Part shown: positions 1 to 6,498 of the stretch, piece by piece | Layout of the letters: every line of letters begins with the position of its first letter | Position numbering within the stretch: the stretch's first letter is position 1 | Notes under the pieces: model-generated | Told to the model about the DNA's origin: nothing | The model's input: only the letters and a program-made list of their open reading frames with translations | Database searches by the model: none | From: Actinomycetes bacterium | Lineage (GTDB): Bacteria > Actinomycetota > Acidimicrobiia > Acidimicrobiales > RAAP-2 | Direction of reading: 5' to 3' | DNA length: 11,561 nucleotides | NCBI GenBank assembly: GCA_021805305.1 | Contig: JAJZFO010000350.1 | Span: forward strand, 1 to 11,561 | Program-made: the position numbers and the translations under genes

Positions 1-77
1 TCATTCCGACGGTGTTCAATCCGCGCGTGTCCAAAGCGGTCGCGGAGGCGGTCGAACGCGTGGCGCGGGCCCACTGA
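1..77 (+). CDS. C-terminal end of a probable malic enzyme (partial)
   Basis: Only the last 24 residues are in the window, read in the frame that ends at TGA 75-77; the 5' part lies outside. The visible tail begins IPTVFNPRVSKAVAEAV and ends RARAH-like (VARAH). An 'IPs-F-P-V---VA-AVA-AA' tail is typical of the C-terminus of bacterial NAD(P)-dependent malic enzymes (malate + NAD(P) to pyruvate + CO2), which is the basis of this call. The stretch is short and no catalytic residue is visible, so the family assignment is tentative. A hairpin terminator follows 2 bp after the stop. If correct, the enzyme would work opposite in direction to the ppc product at the other end of the window. Confidence 0.45.
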   Translation, partial: IPTVFNPRVSKAVAEAVERVARAH

Positions 78-78
78 T

Positions 79-112
79 CCCCCGTGAAGGGCCCGTGGGC
101 GGTTCACGGGGG
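79..112. terminator. Hairpin between convergent genes, probable bidirectional terminator
   Basis: CCCCCGTGAA (79-88) pairs perfectly with TTCACGGGGG (103-112), giving a 10-bp stem around a 14-nt GC-rich loop. It starts 2 bp after the stop of the left-edge gene and ends 8 bp before the stop of the converging small gene. There is no T-tract, which is common for hairpin terminators in high-GC actinobacteria. Position between two converging stops is the main support. Confidence 0.7.
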
Positions 113-120
113 CGACCAGA

Positions 121-327
121 TCAGCCGACCAGGTTGCGTGACTGGTGACGCTGACGCGAGTGCGTGCTGAAGTGGTGGTGGTCGAGGCGCGCGTTGAGCA
201 TGCGCGTGTCCTCGTCGGCGCTGCCCGAGAGACCTTCGGCCAGCATTTCGCGGGCGATCACTTCGTTGGAATCAGCGTCGTCCTTGGCCAGAATTTCTTG
301 GAACTTGGAAAAGGGGTTTGATTTCAT
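121..327 (-). CDS. Small hypothetical protein, 68 aa, His/Arg-rich C-terminus
   Basis: I do not recognise this protein. I place the start at ATG 327-325, because AAGGTG (+ strand CACCTT 333-338) sits 5 nt upstream as a ribosome binding site. A longer in-frame start at 396 would lie inside an inverted repeat and lacks an SD. The product begins MKSNPFSKFQEILAKDD, continues with an acidic, probably helical middle rich in A, E and D (to about residue 42), and ends in a basic stretch from about residue 50 containing HHH and several R/Q/H residues. No signal peptide, membrane segment or Cys is seen. It converges on the left-edge gene and shares its terminator. AT-rich DNA with two inverted repeats lies upstream and suggests its own regulated promoter. 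It could be a small cytosolic or nucleic-acid-binding protein, but function is unknown. Confidence 0.6.
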   Translation of the reverse strand: MKSNPFSKFQEILAKDDADSNEVIAREMLAEGLSGSADEDTRMLNARLDHHHFSTHSRQRHQSRNLVG

Positions 328-364
328 ACGTACACCTTGCCGTCCTCCGAGGGTCTTCGTGTCA

Positions 365-381
365 TCTATTTTTGAAATAGA
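365..381. repeat. AT-rich inverted repeat upstream of the 68-aa gene
   Basis: TCTATTT (365-371) and AAATAGA (375-381) are perfect complements separated by TTG. It lies 38 bp upstream of the small minus-strand gene in the most AT-rich stretch of the window. It overlaps the position of a candidate -10 element on the minus strand, so it may be an operator; a hairpin in the 5' leader is the alternative. Confidence 0.5.
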
Positions 382-404
382 GACGATATCTACCATCTCA
401 TTAA
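376..404 (-). promoter_or_regulatory. Candidate promoter for the 68-aa gene
   Basis: On the minus strand TTAATG (404-399) and TCTATT (381-376) are spaced by 17 nt and match the sigma-70 consensus at about 3/6 and 4/6 positions. Each hexamer overlaps one of the two inverted repeats (394-415 and 365-381), as expected for a repressible promoter. The hexamers are weak and the call rests mostly on AT content, spacing and location. Confidence 0.25.
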
Positions 405-415
405 GTGATGAGATG
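394..415. promoter_or_regulatory. 22-bp palindrome, candidate operator
   Basis: CATCTCAT (394-401) and ATGAGATG (408-415) are perfect 8-bp inverted arms around TAAGTG. Size and symmetry fit a binding site for a dimeric regulator. It is 66 bp upstream of the 68-aa gene start and overlaps the candidate -35 of that gene's promoter. The regulator is not identifiable. Confidence 0.4.
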
Positions 416-724
416 AGCTGACGTGATGGTACGAGACGTCGCGCGACCGCGGTGCGTCGACGTGCGACCGGTGGACGATCGGAGTGCGAACACCGGCGCG
501 ACGCCGCGAACGAAGATTCTCACGAGAGTCAGGGGTGTGTTCAACGCCCGCGTCCCGCGCCCCGTGATTGGGTCAGCGCACTCGCGCGAGCGGGGCGCCC
601 GCACCGCTCACCACGGTGGGGCGGAGGGCCCGACGCGATGACGCAATGTCACGCGCTCGTCACGGGGGTCATTCGGTATCATCGCTCGCATCGTCATCCC
701 CGACGCGACCGAGGTAGTGACTGC
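416..724. other. Intergenic stretch without a convincing gene
   Basis: About 300 bp of GC-rich DNA between the divergent 68-aa gene and the hydrolase gene. Open frames here (for example the upstream extension from 452) give Arg/Thr/His-rich sequence with no family resemblance and no SD, so I regard them as non-coding. Near its right end a TATCAT (677-682) could be a -10 element for the hydrolase gene, but no good -35 is seen. No tRNA, riboswitch or repeat array was recognised. Confidence 0.5.
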
Positions 725-2170
725 GTGAACGTACTCTTCATCACCCTGGATCAATTCCGCGGCGATTCCTACGGTGCGTCGGGTCACCCCGTGGTCAAGA
801 CCCCCACGTTGGACCGACTCGCCGCCCTGGGCGTTCGTCTCGCGCGGCACTACTCGCAGGCCGCGCCCTGCGCGCCGGGGCGCGCCGCGCTCTACACCGG
901 GACTTACCAGATGAACAACCGCGTGGTGGCCAACGGTTCCCCCCTGGAGGACCGCTTCGACAACGTGGCGCGCCTCGCTCGCCGGGCGGGGTATCGGCCC
1001 ACGCTGTTCGGCTACACCGATCAAGGACTGGACCCGTCGCGCGCGCACGGTCGTGACGACCCCCGTCTCGACCGCTACGACGGCATCCTGCCCGGATTCG
1101 CCGTGGGCCACTACCTCCCCGAGAGTCAGGTCACGTGGGTCGAGTACCTGCGCGAGCGGGGTTACGACGTACCCCTGGGCTGGGCGCCGGCCCTGCGCGG
1201 CGAATCGGAGCGGCCCGCCGAACACTCACTAACGGGATTCTTGACGGGCAAGTTCCTCGACTGGCTCGACGTGCAGGACGAGGGATGGTTCGCCCACGTC
1301 AGTTTCTTGCGGCCGCACCCGCCCTACGCCGCGGCGGGCGAGTACTCGCGTCGTTACGATCCGGCGGACGTGGACCTGCCCATCGCTGCGGTGGACGCCG
1401 GCGAACGACATCCGTTGCACGAGGCGGCTGTGGGCTTCGCGTACTGCGCCGCCCCCGACGGCGAGGATGCGCTGCGCCACCTGCGCGCCCAGTACTACGG
1501 CATGATCGCCGAGGTCGACTTTCACCTCGGGCGGATCGTCGCCGCTCTCGAGGAGCGCGGCGAGTTCGACGACACCATCATCGTCGTCACGTCGGACCAC
1601 GGCGACCAGTTGGGCGATCACGGACTCATCGAAAAGTTAGGCTTCTTCCCCCAGAGTTACCACGTCATCGGTATTTGGCGCGATCCTCGGTCGCGTCACC
1701 CGGGTCGCGTCATCGAGCACTTCACCGAGAACGTCGACATCGCGCCCACGCTCGCCGCGGCACTCGGCGTGGAGGTTCCCGCCCAATTCGACGGTCGCGT
1801 GATGTCCCCCCTCTTCGATGGACTCGACGTCGCGTGGCGCACGTCGGTGCACTACGAGTGGGACTACCGAGCGCTGTCCCTGGCGAGCGCGACGCAGCCC
1901 TGGCCCTTCGATCGATCACTGTCGCGGCAGAATCTCGCGGTGTCGCTCAACGCCGAGACGGCGTACGTCCACTTCGGTGACGGTTCACACCTGTGTTTCG
2001 ACCTGGCGACCGATCCCACCTGGCGCACGCCGGTGACCGACACGTACCGGGTCCTCGCCGCGGCCCAGGAGATGCTGGCCTGGCGCCAAGAACACTTAGC
2101 GCGCGAGTACACGGACCTGTTGCTCGAACCCGCACGACCGGGACGCTGGCCGAGCGCGCTGCGACGCTGA
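725..2170 (+). CDS. Phosphonate monoester hydrolase/sulfatase-type enzyme (alkaline phosphatase superfamily)
   Basis: A 481-aa metal-dependent hydrolase of the type I sulfatase fold, predicted to cleave a phosphonate monoester, phosphodiester or sulfate ester. The start is GTG 725: GAGG at 711-714 is 10 nt upstream, and the core fold begins at once with NVLFITLDQFRGD. Visible active-site parts are the D9-Q10 metal ligands (the 'DQ' form seen in phosphonate monoester hydrolases rather than 'DD'), the nucleophile motif C49-A-P-G-R53, LRPHPPY with H198, SDHGD with D291/H292, and the EKLGFFPQSYH block with K304. The layout closely follows phosphonate monoester hydrolases, which makes that family my first choice over arylsulfatase. 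C49 should be converted to formylglycine by a separate maturase not present here. Gly replaces the usual Ser/Ala in C-x-P-x-R. No signal peptide is seen, so it is probably cytosolic. It precedes an uptake operon in the same direction but is separated by 223 bp and a hairpin. Exact substrate unknown. Confidence 0.85.
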   Translation: MNVLFITLDQFRGDSYGASGHPVVKTPTLDRLAALGVRLARHYSQAAPCAPGRAALYTGTYQMNNRVVANGSPLEDRFDNVARLARRAGYRPTLFGYTDQGLDPSRAHGRDDPRLDRYDGILPGFAVGHYLPESQVTWVEYLRERGYDVPLGWAPALRGESERPAEHSLTGFLTGKFLDWLDVQDEGWFAHVSFLRPHPPYAAAGEYSRRYDPADVDLPIAAVDAGERHPLHEAAVGFAYCAAPDGEDALRHLRAQYYGMIAEVDFHLGRIVAALEERGEFDDTIIVVTSDHGDQLGDHGLIEKLGFFPQSYHVIGIWRDPRSRHPGRVIEHFTENVDIAPTLAAALGVEVPAQFDGRVMSPLFDGLDVAWRTSVHYEWDYRALSLASATQPWPFDRSLSRQNLAVSLNAETAYVHFGDGSHLCFDLATDPTWRTPVTDTYRVLAAAQEMLAWRQEHLAREYTDLLLEPARPGRWPSALRR

Positions 2171-2180
2171 GACTCACGTA

Positions 2181-2196
2181 CCACCGCGCGCGGTGG
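2181..2196 (+). terminator. GC palindrome after the hydrolase gene, possible terminator
   Basis: CCACCGCGCGCGGTGG is a perfect 16-bp palindrome beginning 10 bp after the hydrolase stop; it can fold as a 6-bp stem with a CGCG loop. No T-tract follows. Position suggests transcription ends here before the transporter promoter, but the stem is short. Confidence 0.4.
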
Positions 2197-2381
2197 ACTC
2201 GCGGCGCCACCCGGGGCGGGGCTCGCGACGGCGTCGCAAATGACGCGCGGGTGACGTGGACGTGTCGAGTGCTCACCCTTTCGTCACGCTCCCATTACCG
2301 CGTTCGGTTATTTCCCTCGCCGTTCGCGGACTCATCGCAATCATTTCATTTTCGTCATGGATGCGTCGCCGGGGACTCTGT

Positions 2382-2394
2382 TTATATAGCCGCA
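2382..2394 (+). promoter_or_regulatory. Candidate -10 element giving a leaderless mRNA for the binding protein
   Basis: TTATAT/TATATA (2382-2388) lies 5-6 nt before the ATG at 2394 in otherwise GC-rich DNA. There is no Shine-Dalgarno at a usable distance; the nearest purine run, GGGGA at 2371-2375, is 18 nt away. A -10 at this distance would start transcription at or next to the A of the ATG. Leaderless starts are common in actinobacteria. No convincing -35 was found. Confidence 0.45.
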
Positions 2395-3539
2395 TGAACC
2401 TCACCACCCACAAAATTCGGCGCGCCCCTAAGGCTCGCCTCTTGGCCGCGATCCTCGGATCGACGGTGGCTGTCTCATCCCTCACCGTCATGAGCGTCAG
2501 CGCGGCGACGTCGCACTCGGTCCCGACCTTGCTGCTGTACAACGCGCAGGGTTACGGCGACAAGGTCGCGGCCGCCTTCAACGCCACCAACCCCGGCTTC
2601 AAGATCGTCGTCGACGACGACTCGACCGGTCCCCTGTTCACGAAGATCCAGGCCGAGATGGCCGCGGGCAGTCCTAAGTGGGGCCTCTTCTGGGCGGACG
2701 GCGCGACCCCCTTCGCCGCGCTCGACAAGTTGGGCTACCTGGCGCACAACATCGTTGCCCCGAGCACGCCCTACAACGCCGCCGGCCTGAGTAACCTGCC
2801 CGCCGATAAGAGCTTCGCTCCCACCGGCCTCACGGTCGTGGGTTCCCTGTGCTACGACTCGGTGGCCGCGCGCGGCATCACCCTGCCCTCCACCTTCGCC
2901 GGACTGGCCAAGCTGCCCGCCGGGGTCCTGGGCATGAACGACCCGACGCAGTCGGGCCCGACGTTCCCGTTGATCGCGGGCGTCATGGCCCACCTGGGCG
3001 GCATCACGGCGAGCATGAAGCCCACGACGGCCCAGGTCAACGCGGCCATCAAGAAGGGCGAGGCCTACTTCATGGCGCTCAAGAACAACGGCTTGCAGGT
3101 GCACCCCACCAACGGCCCGACCCTCGGTGCGATGGAGACGAACCCGGCAACCCTCGACATGGCCATCATTCAGTCGTCGGCCTGCTACGGCGACATCAAC
3201 GCTCAGCCCAAGCCCTTCTGGCCGACCGGCAAGGTGAAGTACCTCGACTATTCCGTCGCCCTCTCGAGCAACCTCGCGGTCGACAATAAGTTGTCGCCGG
3301 CGCTGCAGAAGGACGCCGAGAAGTTCGTGGCCTTCGTCGCCTCCGCCGCGGGCCAAGTCGCCATGCAGCACGGCGACCCGTACGGTGACGGCCTGTTCTG
3401 GCCGGTCATCAAGGGCGTCGCCCCCGAGAAGTTCGTGCCCAACTTCAACGTGACCCACGCGTTCACGATCAACCCCTACGTGTGGGGCCCGCTGGAGAAC
3501 CAGATCAACACCTGGTTCGTCAAGAACATCATCAACTGA
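2394..3539 (+). CDS. Secreted solute-binding protein of an Fe(III)/2-aminoethylphosphonate-type ABC transporter
   Basis: A 381-aa extracellular binding protein (type 2 periplasmic-binding fold) that should capture the substrate and deliver it to the permease encoded next. Residues 1-39 are a Sec signal: a basic start (KIRRAPKAR), a hydrophobic core from about 16 to 34, and a probable cut after VSA or SAA. There is no lipobox Cys, which is unusual for a monoderm actinobacterium. The mature part opens with LLLYNAQGYGDKVAAAF, like the YxxQG/YNGQ start of iron and aminoethylphosphonate binding proteins, then LFTKIQAE and a DPTQSGPTFPL segment matching their 'NP-S' region. Only two Cys occur (C153, C264) and may form a disulfide. 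The Tyr-Tyr doublet that binds iron in FbpA is not visible; the matching area reads IIQSSACYGD. I chose ATG 2394 because upstream in-frame ATG 2361 has no SD and would put RRR and a Cys ahead of a normal signal peptide. Substrate uncertain. Confidence 0.85.
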   Translation: MNLTTHKIRRAPKARLLAAILGSTVAVSSLTVMSVSAATSHSVPTLLLYNAQGYGDKVAAAFNATNPGFKIVVDDDSTGPLFTKIQAEMAAGSPKWGLFWADGATPFAALDKLGYLAHNIVAPSTPYNAAGLSNLPADKSFAPTGLTVVGSLCYDSVAARGITLPSTFAGLAKLPAGVLGMNDPTQSGPTFPLIAGVMAHLGGITASMKPTTAQVNAAIKKGEAYFMALKNNGLQVHPTNGPTLGAMETNPATLDMAIIQSSACYGDINAQPKPFWPTGKVKYLDYSVALSSNLAVDNKLSPALQKDAEKFVAFVASAAGQVAMQHGDPYGDGLFWPVIKGVAPEKFVPNFNVTHAFTINPYVWGPLENQINTWFVKNIIN

Positions 3540-3552
3540 AGTCGTCCCCGTC

Positions 3553-3590
3553 AACTCCGACCCGGCTACCTGCGTAGCCGGGTCGGAGTT
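3553..3590 (+). terminator. Perfect 17-bp intercistronic hairpin (attenuating terminator or mRNA stabiliser)
   Basis: Arms AACTCCGACCCGGCTAC (3553-3569) and GTAGCCGGGTCGGAGTT (3574-3590) pair without a mismatch around a CTGC loop. It begins 13 bp after the binding-protein stop and ends 16 bp before the permease start. Hairpins of this kind after the first gene of a transporter operon usually let the binding protein be made in excess over the membrane parts. There is no T-tract, so partial termination and protection of the upstream mRNA 3' end are both possible. Confidence 0.75.
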
Positions 3591-3606
3591 GCGAGGTCTC
3601 ACTCTC

Positions 3607-5388
3607 GTGGCCATCGAAACCTTCCTCGCTGAAACGACGCCGACGCGCCCACCCCGGGCGCGTCGGCGCCGCGTGCGCTGGTCCGGTCTCGTGGTGTGGG
3701 TCGTGCTGATGGGGTTGATCATCGTCCCGGTCCTGACCTTCGTGGCCGTGGCGGTCAGTCCGCGACTCTTTCGACAGGGCACCTCCTACTTCACGCTGTC
3801 CAACATCGCGTCCGCCTTCCAGGGGTACACCGGCCGCGGAATCCTCGACTCCCTGTGGGTCGCCACGTTGGTGGGCGTCCTCGCGGTGTCCTTCGCGACC
3901 GTCATCGCCTGGATCGTGCAGCGCACCAACGTCTACGGTCGCCGCATCTGGTCCGGTTCGATGTGGCTACTGCTCCTGATCCCGACGTGGATGACCACGC
4001 TCGGCTGGACCGACGTCGTCGCCCCGGGGGAGCTGGGATCGGCGCTCGGCGTCCATACGCTCTTCTTTTACCACATGTTCTTTGGGGCGTCGGGCATCGT
4101 GTTCGTCCTCTCGACCGCCGCCCTGCCCTTCTCCTACTTCGTGATTTCGGTGGGGATGCGCGGTCTCGGCTCGGAGTTCGAAGACGCCGCGCGCGTGCAC
4201 GGCGCGGGTCGTCTGCTGACCGTACGCACGGTGCTACCCATCATCGCGCCCGCCCTGCTCAGTGCGTTCGTCATCTCCTTCGCCGAGGCCATGAGCGACT
4301 TCGGCGTGGCCTTCACGCTGGGGTCGTCCGCCCACTTTCCCATCGCCACCTACACCCTCTTCAACGCCATCTACGCGTTTCCGGCGAATTTTCCGGTGGC
4401 CGCGGTCATCGCGGGGGTGCTCATCCTCGCCACGGTGCCCCCCGTATTCCTCCAAGCGCGGGTCATGCGCGGTCGCTCCTACGCCGTGTTGAGCGGTCGC
4501 ACCAAGTCGGTGCGCCGTCACCAGTTCGCCACCGCGACGCGCCTGGCCATCACCGGCGCCCTCGGCCTCTTCATGTTCTTCGTCCTGGGCCTGCCGCTGC
4601 TGGGCGCCATCACGAGTTCCCTCACCAACACCGACAGTTTCATCACCGCCACGGGCATCCACTGGACGCTGCAGTCGTACCGGGACGTCTTTCAGCCGCT
4701 GCCGTCCTTCACCACCCTCGGCCCCCCGTTGTGGACGTCGAACCAGTTGGGGATTTGGGTGGCCAGTGGCACCCTGGTGCTGGCCTACGTGTTGGCCCGG
4801 CGTATGGCGTCACGCAACCCGGGCCTCGGGCAGCGCATCACCGACGTCTTCCTCCTGGGTTCCATCGCGATCCCCGGCATCGTGCTCGGCGTCGGCTACA
4901 TCTTCTTCTACGACCAACACTTCATCACCGCCCACGTCGTCGACCTCTACGAGACGATGCCGCTGCTGATCATGGGCCTCATCGCGTCGGCTGTCCCGTC
5001 GCAGGCGCGACTGTTGACGGGGCCCGTGGGCCAGTTGCAGTCCTCGCTCACCGAGGCGGCCCGCGTCCACGGCGCCAGCAAGTGGCGCGCCTTTCGCTCG
5101 ACGTCGGTGCCGCTGCTGTCGCGGGCGCTGGTGTGGGCGTGGCTGCTGACCTTCACCAAGACGATTTCGGAACTCGCGGTCGCCCAGATCCTCTACCAGC
5201 CCGGCCACGAGCCGGCGTCGGTGGTAATCGAGACGTACCTGGGGACTATTTTCGCGCCCATCGGATCCGCCGCCACGGTGATCACCCTGACGGAGATGGT
5301 GGGGGTCATCGGCGTCGTGCTCTTGATCTTCCGCCTCGTCCTACCCGCGGGGTGGCGTCGCATCGGAGAAGCCGGAGCCCCCTCATGA
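3607..5388 (+). CDS. Fused two-domain ABC transporter permease (Fe/2-aminoethylphosphonate/thiamine type)
   Basis: A 593-aa inner-membrane channel built of two permease domains in one chain, about 12 membrane helices in all, as in FbpB-, ThiP- and PhnU/V-like systems. After a short basic N-terminus (RARRRR) the first helix covers about residues 23-45. Each half carries the EAA-type loop that docks on the ATPase: EDAARVHGAG at about 192 and TEAARVHGAS at about 483. The near-identical ARVHGA cores show the two-domain repeat. I take GTG 3607 as the start: GAGG at 3593-3596 is 10 nt upstream, whereas the in-frame TTG 3589 is buried in the hairpin stem. The stop overlaps the ATPase start (ATGA at 5385-5388), so the two are translationally coupled. 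The substrate cannot be read from the permease alone. Confidence 0.9.
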   Translation: MAIETFLAETTPTRPPRARRRRVRWSGLVVWVVLMGLIIVPVLTFVAVAVSPRLFRQGTSYFTLSNIASAFQGYTGRGILDSLWVATLVGVLAVSFATVIAWIVQRTNVYGRRIWSGSMWLLLLIPTWMTTLGWTDVVAPGELGSALGVHTLFFYHMFFGASGIVFVLSTAALPFSYFVISVGMRGLGSEFEDAARVHGAGRLLTVRTVLPIIAPALLSAFVISFAEAMSDFGVAFTLGSSAHFPIATYTLFNAIYAFPANFPVAAVIAGVLILATVPPVFLQARVMRGRSYAVLSGRTKSVRRHQFATATRLAITGALGLFMFFVLGLPLLGAITSSLTNTDSFITATGIHWTLQSYRDVFQPLPSFTTLGPPLWTSNQLGIWVASGTLVLAYVLARRMASRNPGLGQRITDVFLLGSIAIPGIVLGVGYIFFYDQHFITAHVVDLYETMPLLIMGLIASAVPSQARLLTGPVGQLQSSLTEAARVHGASKWRAFRSTSVPLLSRALVWAWLLTFTKTISELAVAQILYQPGHEPASVVIETYLGTIFAPIGSAATVITLTEMVGVIGVVLLIFRLVLPAGWRRIGEAGAPS

Positions 5389-6494
5389 GTCGTCCCGTGG
5401 TCGAGCCGTCGCGCATCGAAATCAAGAACGTGCGCAAGGAGTTCGGCGCCAAGGTGGCCCTGAACGACGTGTCGCTGGTGGTGGAACCGGGCACCTTCAC
5501 CGTCTTACTCGGTCCCTCGGGCTCGGGTAAGACGACGTTGCTGCGGTGTCTGGCGGGGATTGAGCAGCCCAGCGCCGGCGAGATCGTCATCGGGGGCCAG
5601 GTGGTGTTCGGGCCCGGGCGCTTCGTCGCGCCCGAGAAGCGGGGCCTGTAGATGGTCTTTCAGGACTACGCCCTCTGGCCGCACCTGAGCGTGCGCAAGA
5701 ACATCGCCTTCCCCCTCATCAGTTCGTCGCTGTCGAAGTCGGAACGCGCCCAGCGCGTCGGCGACCTCCTCGAACGCGTGGGTATCGCCCACCTCGCCGA
5801 TCGTTACCCCAACGAACTCTCCGGCGGCGAGCAGCAGCGCGTCGCCCTCGCGCGCGCGCTCTGCGCGCGCGTGGGACTGGTCCTCTTCGACGAACCCCTC
5901 TCGAACCTCGACGCCGACCGCCGCGACCAACTGCGCATCGAGATCGCCACCCTCACGCGCGACGCGGGGGTCACCGCCGTCTACATCACCCACGACCAGT
6001 CCGAGGCCTTCGCCCTGGCCGACCGCGTGGGGGTGCTGCGCAACGGTGAATTGGTGCAGTACACCCGACCCGAGAAGATCTACCGTCACCCCAAGAGCGC
6101 CTTCGTGGCGCGCTTCACCGGCATCGCCGGGGAGTTCGCGGTCCAGCGGGTGCGCGAGGTGAGCGACAAGCGCGTGGAAGTCCAGCTCCCGTTCGCGCCG
6201 CACCTCTGTATCGAGGCGACCAAATCCGAGAACAGCCCCTACGACACCGATCCGCACCTCTTCGTGCGCGCCGCGGGCGTCACCCTGGTGCCCCCGACCT
6301 CGAGCGCCGGTGCGCCGGGGGTGATCCGGGACGTCGCCTACAACGGTCGCGGCTACGAGCACGTCATCGACGTCGGCGAGAAGGAGACCCTGACGAAGGT
6401 CTATTCGCCCGATCGCTACGAGCGCGGCGACTGCGTCAAGGTAATGTTTGACCCCGTGTCGTGCTTCGTCATGAACTCCCAGGAAGGGGCGTGA
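5385..6494 (+). pseudogene. ABC transporter ATP-binding protein interrupted by an in-frame TAG
   Basis: The energising ATPase of the transporter, 369 codons from ATG 5385 if the TAG at codon 89 (5649-5651) is read through. Before the stop: beta-strand IEIKNVRKEFG and Walker A GPSGSGKT (43-50). After it, in the same frame: Q-loop MVFQDYALWPH (Q93), signature LSGGEQQR (about 145-152), Walker B LVLFDEP (165-171), switch His in ITHDQ (H203), and a TOBE-like C-terminal domain from about 230 to 369. Family members normally have one residue, often Gly, where the TAG stands (RGL-x-MVFQ). Length and all motifs are otherwise normal, so the lesion is a single codon with no decay around it. ATG 5652 follows the TAG directly, so an N-terminal fragment of 88 aa and a C-terminal one of 280 aa could be made by reinitiation. 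Options are a recent nonsense mutation, a sequencing error, suppression, or a functional split; I consider error or recent mutation most likely. Confidence 0.85.
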
Positions 6495-6498
6495 TTCC

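Noticed and set aside
510..550. tRNA-like T-loop (GTTCAA)
   Set aside because: The flanking bases do not form a T stem and no anticodon or acceptor pairing is present.
452..724. N-terminal extension of the hydrolase from ATG 452
   Set aside because: The added 91 residues are Arg/His-rich with no family resemblance and no SD; the fold begins right at GTG 725, which has an SD.
2340..2360. Fur-like site in AATCATTTCATTTTC upstream of the binding protein
   Set aside because: Only loosely similar and not symmetric; no IdeR/DtxR consensus was found either.
2394..2450. Twin-arginine signal in the binding protein (KIRRAPK)
   Set aside because: The residues after RR do not fit the Tat consensus (no F-L-K); a Sec signal explains the sequence.
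3589..3606. TTG 3589 as permease start
   Set aside because: It lies in the 3' arm of a perfect hairpin; GTG 3607 has a spaced GAGG and is preferred.
5649..5651. Genome-wide reassignment of TAG to a sense codon
   Set aside because: Three other genes in the window (78-aa membrane protein, OsmC-type, DUF805) end at TAG exactly where their families end, so TAG works as a stop.
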